From assembly GCA_016647705.1 (NCBI GenBank), contig CM028328.1, forward strand, positions 38,664,501 through 38,728,500: a DNA stretch of 64,000 nt, in the 5' to 3' direction. Each line of letters begins with the position of its first letter. The first letter of the stretch is position 1. The notes below the pieces were generated by a model, which worked only from the letters and a program-made list of their open reading frames with translations, ran no database searches and had not been told where the DNA came from. The stretch is from Eucommia ulmoides (Eukaryota; Streptophyta; Magnoliopsida; Garryales; Eucommiaceae). This document shows, one piece after another, positions 1 to 12,700 of this stretch. The translations under genes were made by a program, and so were the position numbers.

Positions 1-579
1 GTGAGAGCCCATGTTGCTGCAACAATTTCTGATTTCTCCTATCAAATTATCCATAGGAAATAATATTTTTACGACGAATTCCAACTTTTTGCATTACATT
101 TTCGAAATACCCTCTTATATCTAGAAATACCATAAAAGTTCTCTTACCTCTTTATACCCAAAAAAAAAAAAAAAAAGATGTATAAACCTTTCATTATAAC
201 CACCATCACCGTCCTGAGGAGAGCACCACTGACGAGCCCCCGACACTTGCATTCACTCCTCCATATATGAAGGTTATAACAACCCAAGCAACAATGGGAC
301 CCTTGGTATCCCCCTCCTAATCTTGATTAATTGTAAAGGTATTATGGACAGATTCTATCTGGAATTTCGGGCCCTGAACATTTCTCATTTGCTGGGGGTA
401 GGAGACCTGAACAAAACATATTTGCAGTTTGCACGGGTTCTCAATCCTGAACAAGTGTGAATTGTTCGGGTTCAGAAACACCAATAGTTCATTCGGTCAA
501 GTTCTAAACACACTAAAAGCTTCATCATACAATTATAATTATACACATCTGAAGCAAGGAAGGTTGAATGATTAAATAC
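1..579 (-). other. IMPL1 intron 4, partial
   Basis: AT-rich sequence running to the window edge. I see no exon encoding the expected VEFVGGPMCW stretch and no transposon ends. An A-run lies at about 161-176. Confidence 0.5.
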
Positions 580-668
580 CACAGCAGCAGCTGCTGGCTT
601 TCCTCGGAACAGAACTCCCACAGACACCGCAAAGCTCGGGTAGCAGTGAGCAAAATTTGTTGTCCCAT
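580..668 (-). CDS. IMPL1: IMPL1 exon 4 (DGTTNF metal-binding motif)
   Basis: An 89-bp exon after an ATCATGCAG acceptor. It encodes (D)[18 protein letters not shown] and ends RGKPAAAAV before a GTATTT donor. With exon 3 it builds the DPLDGTTNF metal-binding motif. The Cys in AHCY replaces the Gly usual in plant IMPL1. The next expected exon, beginning VEFVGG, was not found in 1-579. Confidence 0.88.
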
Positions 669-3600
669 CTGCATGATAACAGAAGCTACATAGCTTATTA
701 TAAAATGCAAGTTGCTATATAAGAACTAAATGATGGAAATTAGAATTGGGACTTTCCAAACGCAAGAATATTAAAGTTTATCGATATGAAGAAATATTCT
801 GTAATGGAAAAACCAAGGGCAGCTCCACCACTGGCTTCACGCATTACTCACATTCGGTGGTTAGTTTGAAAAGACTCCACTGCAGTTCGAAGATCTAAAT
901 CAATTGATTTTTAATCTTCATACCGAAATTTGAGTTCTCCAAATTGAATGCCAAACGAGCACTCAGAGGTGCAACAACATAATAAGAACCAAGGGTAAAC
1001 TCAATCCAAATACTTAAAAAAGTGAAATTCCTTTTTCTTAATGTATCAAATATATCCCAAATCAAGTAGACAATAATATGGGAACTTCACCTTTCATCTC
1101 AGAAGGGTTGAAAGGTCCATGTTGTTTAATAAATCTCATATATTACAGTCAGTTACTTTTTCAGCCCATCCGGACGAGCAGATATAAACCATACAGAAAA
1201 GAGTAAAAAGGATATATGCTAACAAGTGAATTTTTCATCTTCAAATTGTGTTTTCAAAAATCATTTGTAGATGGTACATCCAAGAAAGAAATGAGTCACG
1301 ATCCATTGCACTCATTTCAAGATATTTTGTACCAAATGAGTAAAGTAGCCTAATCAAGTAAAAGGATTTTCAACTTCAGCTGGAAAAACTAAACAAACCC
1401 TGAATGATGATTGAAGAAATTACTGCTAGTATGCCGAATACCGATTGACGAGTACAAGCCAAGAAAACCTAATCATTCAAAGCTATTCCCTTTTCTACGC
1501 CAGCCCATTGCTTTTTATTCTGCAACCCACTCAAAGATCAAGAAGGAATAAGCCAAAATCAAAATCAAGTATCAAAATTTTAGCCGAACCTAAGGGATCT
1601 ATGCACCAAAGATAATCAGAAGATGAATCCCCAATTATCCCTCCCTCCTCCCCTAGAATTAGGTGATCACTGAAGTTCTTTCTCACAACCTCCAGAATAG
1701 CAGCCTCACTCATTTTATCTGTGCTGCAAAAATACAAATGAATACTTTAAGTAATAGAGAATATCTTCCTCGCGATGGTGGCAGGAAAGAAATATATTAG
1801 AATTTCAATTGAAATAACTCCAGAAGTGAAATCTAGGCCAAAGAAAATGGAAGATATAGGCACAATAATAAAACAAGCAGTATGTAGTGTGAAAACAGTC
1901 TCAAACATGCAGAAAAGCATGCTAAAAGGATGTGTGCAGAAGAAAATTTGAAATTGTAAGAATATGATCGTGCTGAGTGATAGTTAGAAGGTTAGCTAGA
2001 TCATTATTCTAAATGATTTGAGTGTGACTTGACATTAAATGAGGTCAATACTTGGGAGCAATTCTGTCACTTCAAAAGAAAAAAAAAGGTCAGAAACTCA
2101 ATCAAATCTGTAAATAGTTTAGTGAAATGGCAAAAGTACAAGTTCTGATGTTCTGAAGATATAATTCCGGGAACCTACAACGTTCTCAATTATCTTGTGC
2201 AAGATGTGGCCGACAATTGAGGTGAATAATTATATTTTATAAATTAATAGGTAATGTTTCAATACATCATTTAAACTTTACAAGCAGCATGCCTGCCTAC
2301 TTATAACTAACCTAGTTTAGTGATACGAAACCCAAGCTAAACACAAACACATTCTTTTTCCCAAATGTTATATCAAGCAAAAGCAGACAATGATCGTGAA
2401 AATCTTTAAAAAGTTGGTCTTACTCTGTCACCAGATCAGTAAGTCCTTTGTAGGTAATAGTTATAGGCTTATTCACAGCATCCATCACAACCTGAACAGT
2501 ACAATACCAAAAAGTAAGAAGCAGAAAGATAATAAATATTTACAAACAATGTTTGAGTATAGGTCAGCCTGATGAATAAATCCAGAATGAAACAGAACAT
2601 TCTGAGACTACAGGAAAATAGAAGAATGAACACAGAGAAACAGCTTAAGAAGCATATAGGAATCTAACAAGGAGACAATGAGGGAAAAAAACAAGAACTT
2701 TGCAAATAAAAATTCATGAGGGAGTTCAAACAAAACTGAAAATGCATATGAAGAAGCATATAGGAATCTAACAAGGAGACAATGAGGGAAAAAAACAAGA
2801 ACTTTGCAAATAAAAATTCATGAGGGAGTTCAAACAAAACTGAAAATGCATATGGAATCAAAAAGCTAAGGGCAAATTACACTTGACCCATGTAACTTGA
2901 TGCAAGTGCAATTTTTCCCTTCTATACTTCCGAGCACTTAAAACACACACACACACATAGACACACGAACTATAAATCAAAGAGTACCAGTTACAAAATT
3001 GGTTAACTCTGATGGAAATTACTGTGCATGCACCTAAAAAAAAGGTATGCTATGACTAAATTATTTTGGATTTCCCAACATACCCTTATCATTTTGCTAT
3101 TATCTATTTTTTCTACAACCTTAATTAATAAAAGAAAAACAAAATGTAAGATCAATTGTTTAGTATTGCCAAATTCGGTGACCTTGAGTCTATAATTCTC
3201 TTTCTGATGTGTGAGTTGTAGAGCATAGGTGTTCCTGTAGATGAATGTCGTCGTCAAAAAATTCATCGTCTAAGTGTTAAAAACATAAGGCCAGATAGGT
3301 AATTATGTACAGTGCACACACACATACACCGCTTACACACCCCTACACGATTCTACAAGCTAAAATTTAAAGTTTCAAAACATGGTTTTTTGGAAAAGGA
3401 ACGCACGGGCGTCCGAACAATAGTTAGTCAGACTGACTAGCTTCCAGACAGTTAAAAGTGGCATTTGGACGACCGTGGACGATTTTTTTTAACTAAAATT
3501 TTTAATCTAAAAACTTTCCAAAGTGTTTTAGGGCTTGGGACCTTGGGAAGCTTTCAAGGACAACAATTTTTTTCATAACTACAGCCGCTAGCCTCCCTAG

Positions 3601-6600
3601 TTTGGTGCGGTTTGTGTGAGAGATTTTCATTGAGAGAACTTGGTTTTTCTTTACAAAACCTTTCTTTAAAAGTTCTCCCATTGAATCAAACTTCTCATAC
3701 CTTCAACAAGTTTCAAAATTGATTCAAGGTTTGATTGGAAAAAAAAAAAAACACCACTACCCACAACCAAGGATAATTTCTAAGAGTGCGCTTAATTGCC
3801 TGCTTGTGATCAGAGATCAAATTCTTGCAAGATCTGTCAAATACAATGCATCCTAGAAAGAAGTACATTGTCTCAGGGTTGAGATCAAGGAGATCTGCAG
3901 ACTGATTCAGAACCATCGTGGACGAAGATCGGATAATGAAACATTCGTGGATCAGGGGCATGAGGAAAGCAATGTAGCATAAAATCTCCAAGAGAATAAG
4001 TGGCAGCATAAGTCTAGAAGTGTTAATGTCAGGTAGTGTACTCAATCATAAATCTACTTTCCAGTGAATTTGCCTGTGTCGCGAATCGGAGCCGTGGTTT
4101 TTCACCCTTCGAGGTTTTACAAGTTTAATCTGTGTGCCACCTTTACGCTTCTGCACTTAAATTATGGTTGGTGATTGTTTAATATTTATGTTGCTCACAT
4201 TCTTAATTTAAACCAGAGATTAAAAAAAAGCGAGAGAGATTAAAATTGATTGTCAAGAAGGTTGAATAAATTGATTGTCTATTCACCCACCTCTAGGCTA
4301 ATTAGGGACTCAAACCGATTTTTTACAAAAGAAAATCAAAAACATAAAGAAAACCAAAATGTTAACAAAGAAAAGAAGAATTGATAAAGAAAGGAAGTAA
4401 CGAAATCAAAGAAAAAGATGAAGAAATCAAAGAAATCGATGAAGACTCAACATCGAAGAATTACATATGCATCTACAAAGAATGAAAGTGCGAGTTGAGC
4501 CAGGAAGTTTTCTTGATTGTTTATTGACCAAAAAGAGAAGTTTTCTTCCTTGGTTTCGCAAGAAGAACTGTCCAACCATCTCCCCCAAAAGAGAAAAGTT
4601 AGCAACCATTGAGTTCAACTTGAAGAGGACAGTCTGAGAAAGGTAAGCTTTATCCCCAATTTGAAAATTGCGATTTTAATTTTTGTTGTTTGTGGTTTCA
4701 TTTTGATTGCTCATTGCATTCAAACCCTATAATCAATCTTGTATTTATACATTCAGTGGTTTTTATCTATAAAATGTTACAATCTCAAGTATTGATAAAA
4801 ATTATTTTTGATATTATTCTCAAATAGTACAAAAGTTGTTTAAGACACTAGACATAAAGTTGAAATGTCTAACATCTTTAATGTGATTAAAAGGCGGAGA
4901 GTAGAGGCATATGGTAACTTGTATCCTAAATTGTTCCTGGTTAGTATTGGATTGTTAAAACAGATCTTTAACAATCTAGGCTAACTTGTTGGGGTGTTTT
5001 CTCTTATGAGAAGAGTGAGTCTCAAATTATTAGCATGAGATACTAGAACAACCACAAGGGGACTTAGTAATGTAATAAGGAACTGAACGTGATCATGCTT
5101 GACATCCGAAATGGTATCTTTACTCAATGTCAAAATAGGATATTCGAGTTAGGATTGTACTTAGGATCTTTTGACTTGAGGTACTGTGCATTACAAGCAT
5201 GGGTTGATACACTTCAATAATATTGAGTGTTGTATTGTAAGCACGAAACTTCAAAGATATTCATTAGGTATCGAAACATACATGTGAATATACGAGTATG
5301 CAAGATAAGATCTATCACTCTCAACAAAGAGAGATGTGCCCTATGTCATTAGATTTAATGGACTCAACCTAAGACTCTGCCTAGGGCAGTATGACGATTG
5401 AGATGAGATTCTAATTGGTGTTACAAGGGATTATATTATCAATCAATATACATATAACCGGACTAAGAATTTTTTACTTTATCCATACCCTGTTAGTCTT
5501 TTCGAGAGCACAAGATAGAAAGATAGTATAATACAAAAATCATGATTGGGGAGATTCTCTAGGTGAAATTCCTTTCAGGTGGATATGGCTGTGATATATA
5601 GGTAAACGTAACTTACAGTAGGAGGAAATATCTTGGAGAAATTGCCTCTAGGAAGAGAAAAATTGAAATTAATTCAATTTTAATTAATTAATTGTTTCCA
5701 CCGTCCAGCTTCTGATATAAACCTCCTGGTTACACAAAATGGGAAACGAAAGTTCGGAAAGGGGAACCACCTGGTGGTCGCCCCCAGATCCAAGTTTTCG
5801 GCCATCACTCTATTTTTCGGCCAGCTTCCTTATTTTCTCTATTATTCTACTCTTTGATTCTTACTACCTACTAAAATCAAAATAGATCTACCTTAGATCT
5901 TCGAGATTAGAATTAGATTCTTAAATATCTCGAAGATGCTATGCTTACGGAGTTTCTCATGTGAATACTATTATAGACAAGACACTTGTGTTGCTTCTAA
6001 GAGAATCATACTCAATTGTTGATTTTGGATCAGATCTAGCTGATCTTGAAAGAGCCTTCTCAAATCACGCCTCAGGAACTACCAACTTTGAGTTTGACGT
6101 AGGACTGGCAAATCATGTTATCAGGTCGTGTTTCGTGTCGTGTCATGGTCTGACACGAATACGATAACACGAAACACGAACACGACAAGATAAGATATCG
6201 TGTCACAAAACCTGAACACGAACATAACATGAAAGTTATCGGGTCAACATGACACGATAATTTATCGTGTTACACAATAACATGAAACTTATCGGGTAGA
6301 CACGACATGATAATTTATAATGTTACACGATAATACGAAATATTAACACGATACAATAAGATTTGTTTAACCTATTACACATTAAAGACCTATTAACATT
6401 TAATACAACATATAAAAGAACAAACATAAAAATTATAAAATTTCAAGAAAAGCAAAACAAACAAAATAAAAATAAAAAATTCACAAATACAATGGGAAAA
6501 AAAATCACCAATATAATGGATCAATTGCAGATCCTCAACCCCTCGCCATCGCAATCATAGATCCTTAACCCCTCGCCGTCGCAATCCCTCGGGAAGGGAA

Positions 6601-6764
6601 GTGAGCGAGATATGGAAATTGGGATTGAAAGAGATGAAGAGGCGGAGGCTGTGTTTGGTTTGAGGCTAGAGAGGTGCTACGGTGGAGTTGGAGGCAGCAA
6701 TGGCTGGCAATGTTCGGCTGGATAAGTGAGTGAGAAATGCGTGCAGTTGTGATGAGAATGAGTC

Positions 6765-6798
<34 letters not shown>

Positions 6799-9700
6799 GA
6801 AGAGTGAGAAGAGTAAGAGAGATTGAATTAGGATTAGAGTATATAATATGTATTAAATTATAATATTAGATAAATTTTGGGTGATGTTTATAAATATTTA
6901 TGAGTATATGTTTATTTTAAAATAATTTATTAAATTATCCTGTGACCTATTAGGTCTTTGTTACTTGTATAACCTAAATACCCAATAAATTATTATCGTG
7001 TCATTCGTGTTGTTTATTGGGTTATCAGCTAAATCCGATTACCTGACCTGTTTCTTATCGTGTTTATCGGGTCAGACCCGATAACGACCCATTACCCAAT
7101 AAGCTAAACCCATACAGAATAATTTTGTATCGATCTCGTGTCGTACTATCGTGTAAATACCGTCCTAGTTTGAAGCACCTTAAGAGGTATATCGATTAAA
7201 TATGATTTAATCTTTAATGTTTATATTTGTTTTATGTTGATATGGATGGATCTGACTTTAAGGAACCCTATATATCATATGTGATTTAAATTTTTCATAT
7301 TCCGCTGCACAAATTCAGTGATTTTAATATCCGGTTCCTTCAAACTTAAATTGAATGATTGTCACTATTTTAATTTAGAGTTAGTTTCTTCCTATTTCGA
7401 TTATGAGGATTCTATAGTTTCGCATATCTATCTATCTATATATATATGAATCGAATAGTTTTTTAAATTTAGTAATTTTTTCAGTTTCAATTTCGCTTAG
7501 GTTCTTCAAACTGTGTTGATGTTTTTTGCATTGATGATGAATACTTGACCCGTGGAACAAAAGGATAACACTTCTTTTTTGTCACAAGAATTTTAGTTTA
7601 ATTCACATTTTTTTCTCTGAAATTTAACTAAAAGTGAATGTCATTCTACACATATCGTTAACAAAAAGTTAGTGTTGAGTTCTGTTTGCAGTTCAAGGGG
7701 ATTAATTGCTTAAACCGAAAGAACTGGGGAAAATTGCTATTGCATCAAAGTAAAGGGGGCCAAAGTGTAATTTGTCCAAAAGTTAATTTTTGGAGTAAAC
7801 ACAAATTTTGAATGCAAGTGAAGACGGAAAAAGAGGTCAATAAAGTTAAAAACGACATCAGGAAAAATTGATTTCAAATTTCCAAGGTACCCTCTAAAAG
7901 TTGTAGTACTTCCCAAACTTAAATTTCTCTGGAGGTGATGAGCCATCAGGACTAGTGGCTTATCTTCGTGTTTCTTCCATCATTGTTGTCAGGTGGTAAA
8001 CCTGACGTTTTCGCTTTCTTTAGAGATTTCCAATATGGAGAGAAAATTGAAAAAAGCATCATGCTGCATTTTTCTCCGATCCCCAAGAAGGAGCGAGCAA
8101 TCAAGCTAAACGGTTTTCGTCATATTAGCCCGGTGGGATCTATCTACAAGTTGTTACACAAAGTCTATTCCATTTAACTAAGGAAGGTGAATAATAATCT
8201 TAATTACGAGGCCTGAAACTCTTATTTAGGTGGTTGTCCAATCTTGGTGGTGTTCCTATGAGAATCGAATAGGGTGCCCCAGGTGTGCTTTGCAAGCTTG
8301 AAATTGAAAAGTTTTTGGGTTTCTTTAAGTTCTTGTTGATAAAAAAAAAAAAAAAAAAGGGCTTTGGTGAGAAGGGAATTGGATGCACCGATTGGATAGT
8401 CTACCGCACAATTTGGGTCCTTGTTAATGGTGTGCCGGTGGATTAATTCCTAGCTAGAGAGGGTTGAGACAATGGGATCCATTGTGCCTCTTTTTGTTCC
8501 CAAAGGCCTGAGCACTTTGCTTGAGAGAGTTGCTAAGTTGCACTTGTTTTATTATTATTTTTCCTCTTGGGGGTGGCCCGATCATCGGCTTCTAGGGGGT
8601 TATCTCCCATCTCTTTTTTTGATGATGGTGCGATGTTGTTTTGCCAACCAAGGGTCATGCAAATGAGGCTATTGACTTTTCTTTGCTTTGAGGACGAGTT
8701 CGGTTTGAGGGTAAACTTGGCAAAACAAATACTTTACCAATTGGAAGGAGCTTATTCAGCTCGTATGGCTGAGGTGATGGGGTGTGCAATGAGCTTTCCA
8801 TGCACTATCTCGATTTGCCTTTGGGGTGAAAGTATGAATCTAGAGAGATTTGGGATCGGTGGTGGAGAGATTCCAAAACATGCTATCCGGATGGATCCTC
8901 TCTCTTATTTCACGTCCTTGTTCCCTTTGCTGTGGAGGCGGAAAAGAAACCGGAGAAGATTAGGAGGGACTTTTGTTGGACAACTAGGAGGGGAAGAAGT
9001 ATCAATTGGAATGGTGGAAGAACATGTGATGCAATTTATAGGAAGGACCTCAAGGAATTTGAAGCTTAAGACGGTCTAGTCAGGCCTTGCTGGCAAAGTG
9101 ATTGTGGCACTTTGCTTAGGAATCGAGAAGATTGTCGTATAGGGTTGTAATCGCAAGGTTCAACGAAGCTGGTGGTGGTTGGCAGAATGTCTTGTCCTTC
9201 AGAGTCGGAGTGTGGAAGAGCATTGGGACGATGGGTAACCACTTTCGGCTTCATGCTTCCTACAAAAATGGCAATGGGAGCATAATTCATATTTAGAAGG
9301 ATGCACATATGGTCAGGGGAATTAAAGTTGTCTTGAAATTCCTTCCCTGCTTGTGGTGAAAAAGGATGCTCTGGTAATAGAGTATGCGGCGATTGATGGA
9401 GGTTTGGTGTCTTGGACCCCTGTAATCAGGAGGGATCCATTAAATTGAGAGATTCCAGAGCTAATGGAGTTTTTCCAAGCTCTTCAAGAGATAAAAGAGT
9501 TTTTTATGGAGGCAAAGGATAGTTTGTCTGGTGTGGGGATCCCAAAAGGATTTTCTTTGTCATATTATTCTTTAGATTGTTGCATGAGGTGAGTGATAGA
9601 CCACCAATTAGGTACACCTATGCATAACGTAAGAAAGGAAACGACGCAAGAAATGAAATATCTTGATTTAAGGAGAGTTTTGGGAAAGCTGTTTAGGTGA

Positions 9701-12700
9701 GAATAGGAAAGTTAATAATTACTTTGATTTAAGGAGAGTTTTGGGAAAATTATTTGGGTGAGAACAGGAAAGTTATATTAGCCTTATAGGGAGGAGTTTT
9801 ATATGATAACATGTAGGCAATAAAAGGAGCACAAGAGAGTGTGTATGGCATATCCAGAATTATTTTGTAGTGAGCCTTGGCTCCAGGAGAGAACCAGGTC
9901 TCTCGAATTACCTGGGCATTTGATTGTTCTTTTTTATTTCAATAAAACACACATCCTTTTCCCTCTCAACTTGTTTATTTTTCATTACCACTAAACCTAG
10001 GGTTCATCATTTGGCATCAAAGCAAGTGTTGGGCCTATGGTGACGAGGATGGATGCTAGGGTTGAAACAGTAGAAGAAACCGTGAACACAATGCAGGAGG
10101 ACTTAGGAGCAATAAGAAAGGAGATGATGAAAATACCAAATCTGGAGCAAGGGTTCGCGGCATTGGCGGGAAAAATTAACCAGCTTCTGAAGGTTCAGAG
10201 CGAAACGGCGTGAGAAAGCGGAGCCCAAAGCCAGAATCGAGTCAACGACGAGATCTGAGCGGTCGAGGAGCGTGAACGACGTCGAGATGTGGCCGGACGT
10301 CGTGCGACGGAGTCGGCGAAGACACCGGAGCAGGCTAGCGGCACCGCTGACAGCAGCCATGGCAGGGACTGGGCACCGGCCACGCAACGGGATCTCCGAC
10401 CTAGAAGAATCGAGCTCTCCTCCTTTGATGAAGAGAACCCCGACAGCTGGATACTAAAGGCGGAGAGATATTTTGCCTTGCACCGGTTGACTAACGCAGA
10501 GAAATTGGAGACGGCCATCATCAGCTTTGAAGGAAAAGCATTGGTCTGGTTTGGATGGGAGAATAAGAGAAGGCCATTTCTGAGTTGGGAGGAACTCAAG
10601 TCCCAACTCCTACTAAGGTTCCGATCTCTCCCCAATGGCTCACGATATGAGGAATTTTTGGCTCTTAGGCAAAGTAGATCCTTAAGGAACTATCGAAGAC
10701 GGTTTGAGCAACTGGCCTCTACGTTGGAAGAAATTTTTTAACAGGTTTTCAACTCTACATTCATAAATGGGCTAAGGAGTGACATACGGGCCGAGTTGAA
10801 GGTATTGGGCCCAAATGGGCATGAAAGTGCTATGGACTTGGCAATGAAAATCAAAGCTAAAAAATTTGAACTTAAGGGCAGTCGAGCCTCAGTTGTGCCC
10901 GGCTATTCATGTGGACCTGAGTACTCTAATTACCCACCCACTAGAACTCAAGCGGGACGAAGCACTGCGGCATTGGAGACCATGGCTCCAACAAAAGCTC
11001 AGGAAGGGGAAGGATTTCGAAGATTAACGGAGGCAGAATTACGATACAAGCAAGATCGTGGCCTTTGTTATAAATGTGACAAAAAAAATTCACCAAGACA
11101 TCATTGCAAGAAGCGAGAACTGCAAGTGGTTCTACTCCAAAAATATGAAGCATAGACAAAAGCGGTGGAAGATGAGGGTCAAGAAAAGGAACAGGAGGCC
11201 AAGCTTGTGGAGGAGGGCTGAAAATCAAGTGGTAAAGGTGTCCTTAAATTCAGTGGTGGGACTTACCTCGCCCAAAACACTCAAACTGGCAAGCGAGATT
11301 AGTAACCAGAAGGTGGTCATACTTATCGACAGTGGGGCATCACATAATTTTATCTCAAACGAGCTTGTATCAGTCTTAAAGCTTCCCATCACTAATACGG
11401 AACCTTACGCGGTGGTTTTGGGAACAGGTTCAGCCACCAAAACTCAAGGGATATGCCGAGGAGTAGGCCTAATTTTAAAAGGGGTGATAATAGAGGACTT
11501 TCTACCTTTACATTTGGGGAGTACTGCCGTTATCCTGGGAATTGAATGGTTAGAGACTTTGGGGGTGACTCACATTAATTAGAAGACTCACTCTATGAAA
11601 TTCAATGTGGGAAATACACCAGTAAGTTTACAAGAGGATCCCTCTCTATACAAAACACTGGTATCACTCAAAGCCATGTTTCGCACCATTAGACATGAAG
11701 GATATGGGTATATAGTAGAGCTTAGCGCTATAGGGATTGCCAAAGAAGAGAGAGTTGTTATTCCTCATGAGATCCAGGTAGTATTGGAAAATTCCAAGGA
11801 AGCATTTGAGATACCTATGGAATTACCACCTTTTCGTGGAAAGGAGCAAGCTATAATCTTAAAGGAAGCAACGCAGCCAATCAGTGAACGCCCTTACCGA
11901 TATCCCCATGTACAAAAAAGAAGAAATTGTGCGATTCGTGCGGGAGATGTTGGCAGCCAAGATTACACAGCCTAGTGTGAGCTCATTTTCAAGCCCGATT
12001 TTACTAGTAGAAAAGAAAGATGGGAGCTGGAAATTCTGTGTGGACTATCATGCCCTGAACAAGGAGATAGTAGCAGACAAATTTCCTATACCAGTAATCA
12101 ATGAGTTGTTGGATGAATTACATGGAGCAACAGTGTTCTCCAAGCTTGACTTGAAGTCTGGGTTCCATCAGATTCAAGTACGGCCCAAGGATGTTCCCAA
12201 GACGGCTTTTAGAACCCATGAAGGTCATTACAGGTTCTTCGTCAGGTCATGCCGTTTGGGCTAGCTAAGGCCCCGTTTGGTTAGTGTTTCCATTCTAACC
12301 CAACCCAAAAATTCTAGGATTGATTTTCGGAAACGCGTTTGGCAACATAAAACTCAACCCAACTCAATCCAAAAAATGGGAATTGATTCTCAAAATGCTA
12401 AGGAAATGAGAAACAAAAAAAAATAAAAAAAATTTGTGCCCAAAAACTCAACCCATGAAAAAGGACACGCTGGGTATTTCTTAATTTGTTTAGTGAGTCG
12501 TTGTTCAACTTTTGGTAGCCGCATTTGCATTTTCTTTTCTTTATCATTTTCTATCTCTTTGCTCCATCGCGTAGCCGACGACGAAATCGTTGTTGCCTAG
12601 CCGATGACGAATAACGTTGAAGAACAACAAATTCATTGTTCAGGAGGCCAACGAAATCGCCATTGCCTACGAAATCGAAACCCTACCTCAATGACGAAAT

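Larger units (their letters stand above)
2870..7777. mobile_element. Mutator-like (MULE) non-autonomous DNA transposon, about 4.9 kb
   Basis: Terminal inverted repeats of about 50 bp, roughly 80% matching by eye. The left end starts GGGCAAATTACACTT at 2870, and the right end, reverse-complemented, starts GGACAAATTACACTTTGG at 7777. Both arms share a GATGCAA..GCAATTTT block. The flanks are a near-perfect 9-bp target duplication, AAAAGCTAA (2861-2869) and AAAAGTTAA (7778-7786), the length typical of Mutator-like elements. No transposase reading frame is visible. It carries a nested hAT element (6100-7167) and possibly LTR-derived sequence near 3.7-4.3 kb. Alternative: two unrelated ends that happen to match, but TIR plus 9-bp duplication makes this unlikely. 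Confidence 0.62.

Noticed and set aside
1-579. Search for IMPL1 exon 5
   Set aside because: No stretch encoding the expected VEFVGGPMCW with splice sites was found on the minus strand, so the next exon is taken to be outside the window.
3713-4045. 110-codon minus-strand frame inside the MULE
   Set aside because: No recognisable domain. It overlaps sequence with copia-LTR-like layout on the other strand and includes a poly-A-encoded Phe/Asn run.
10103-10635. Minus-strand open frames of 94 and 146 codons
   Set aside because: They lie antisense to the Ty3 gag, whose plus-strand frame has recognisable family motifs. The antisense frames are a by-product of its composition.
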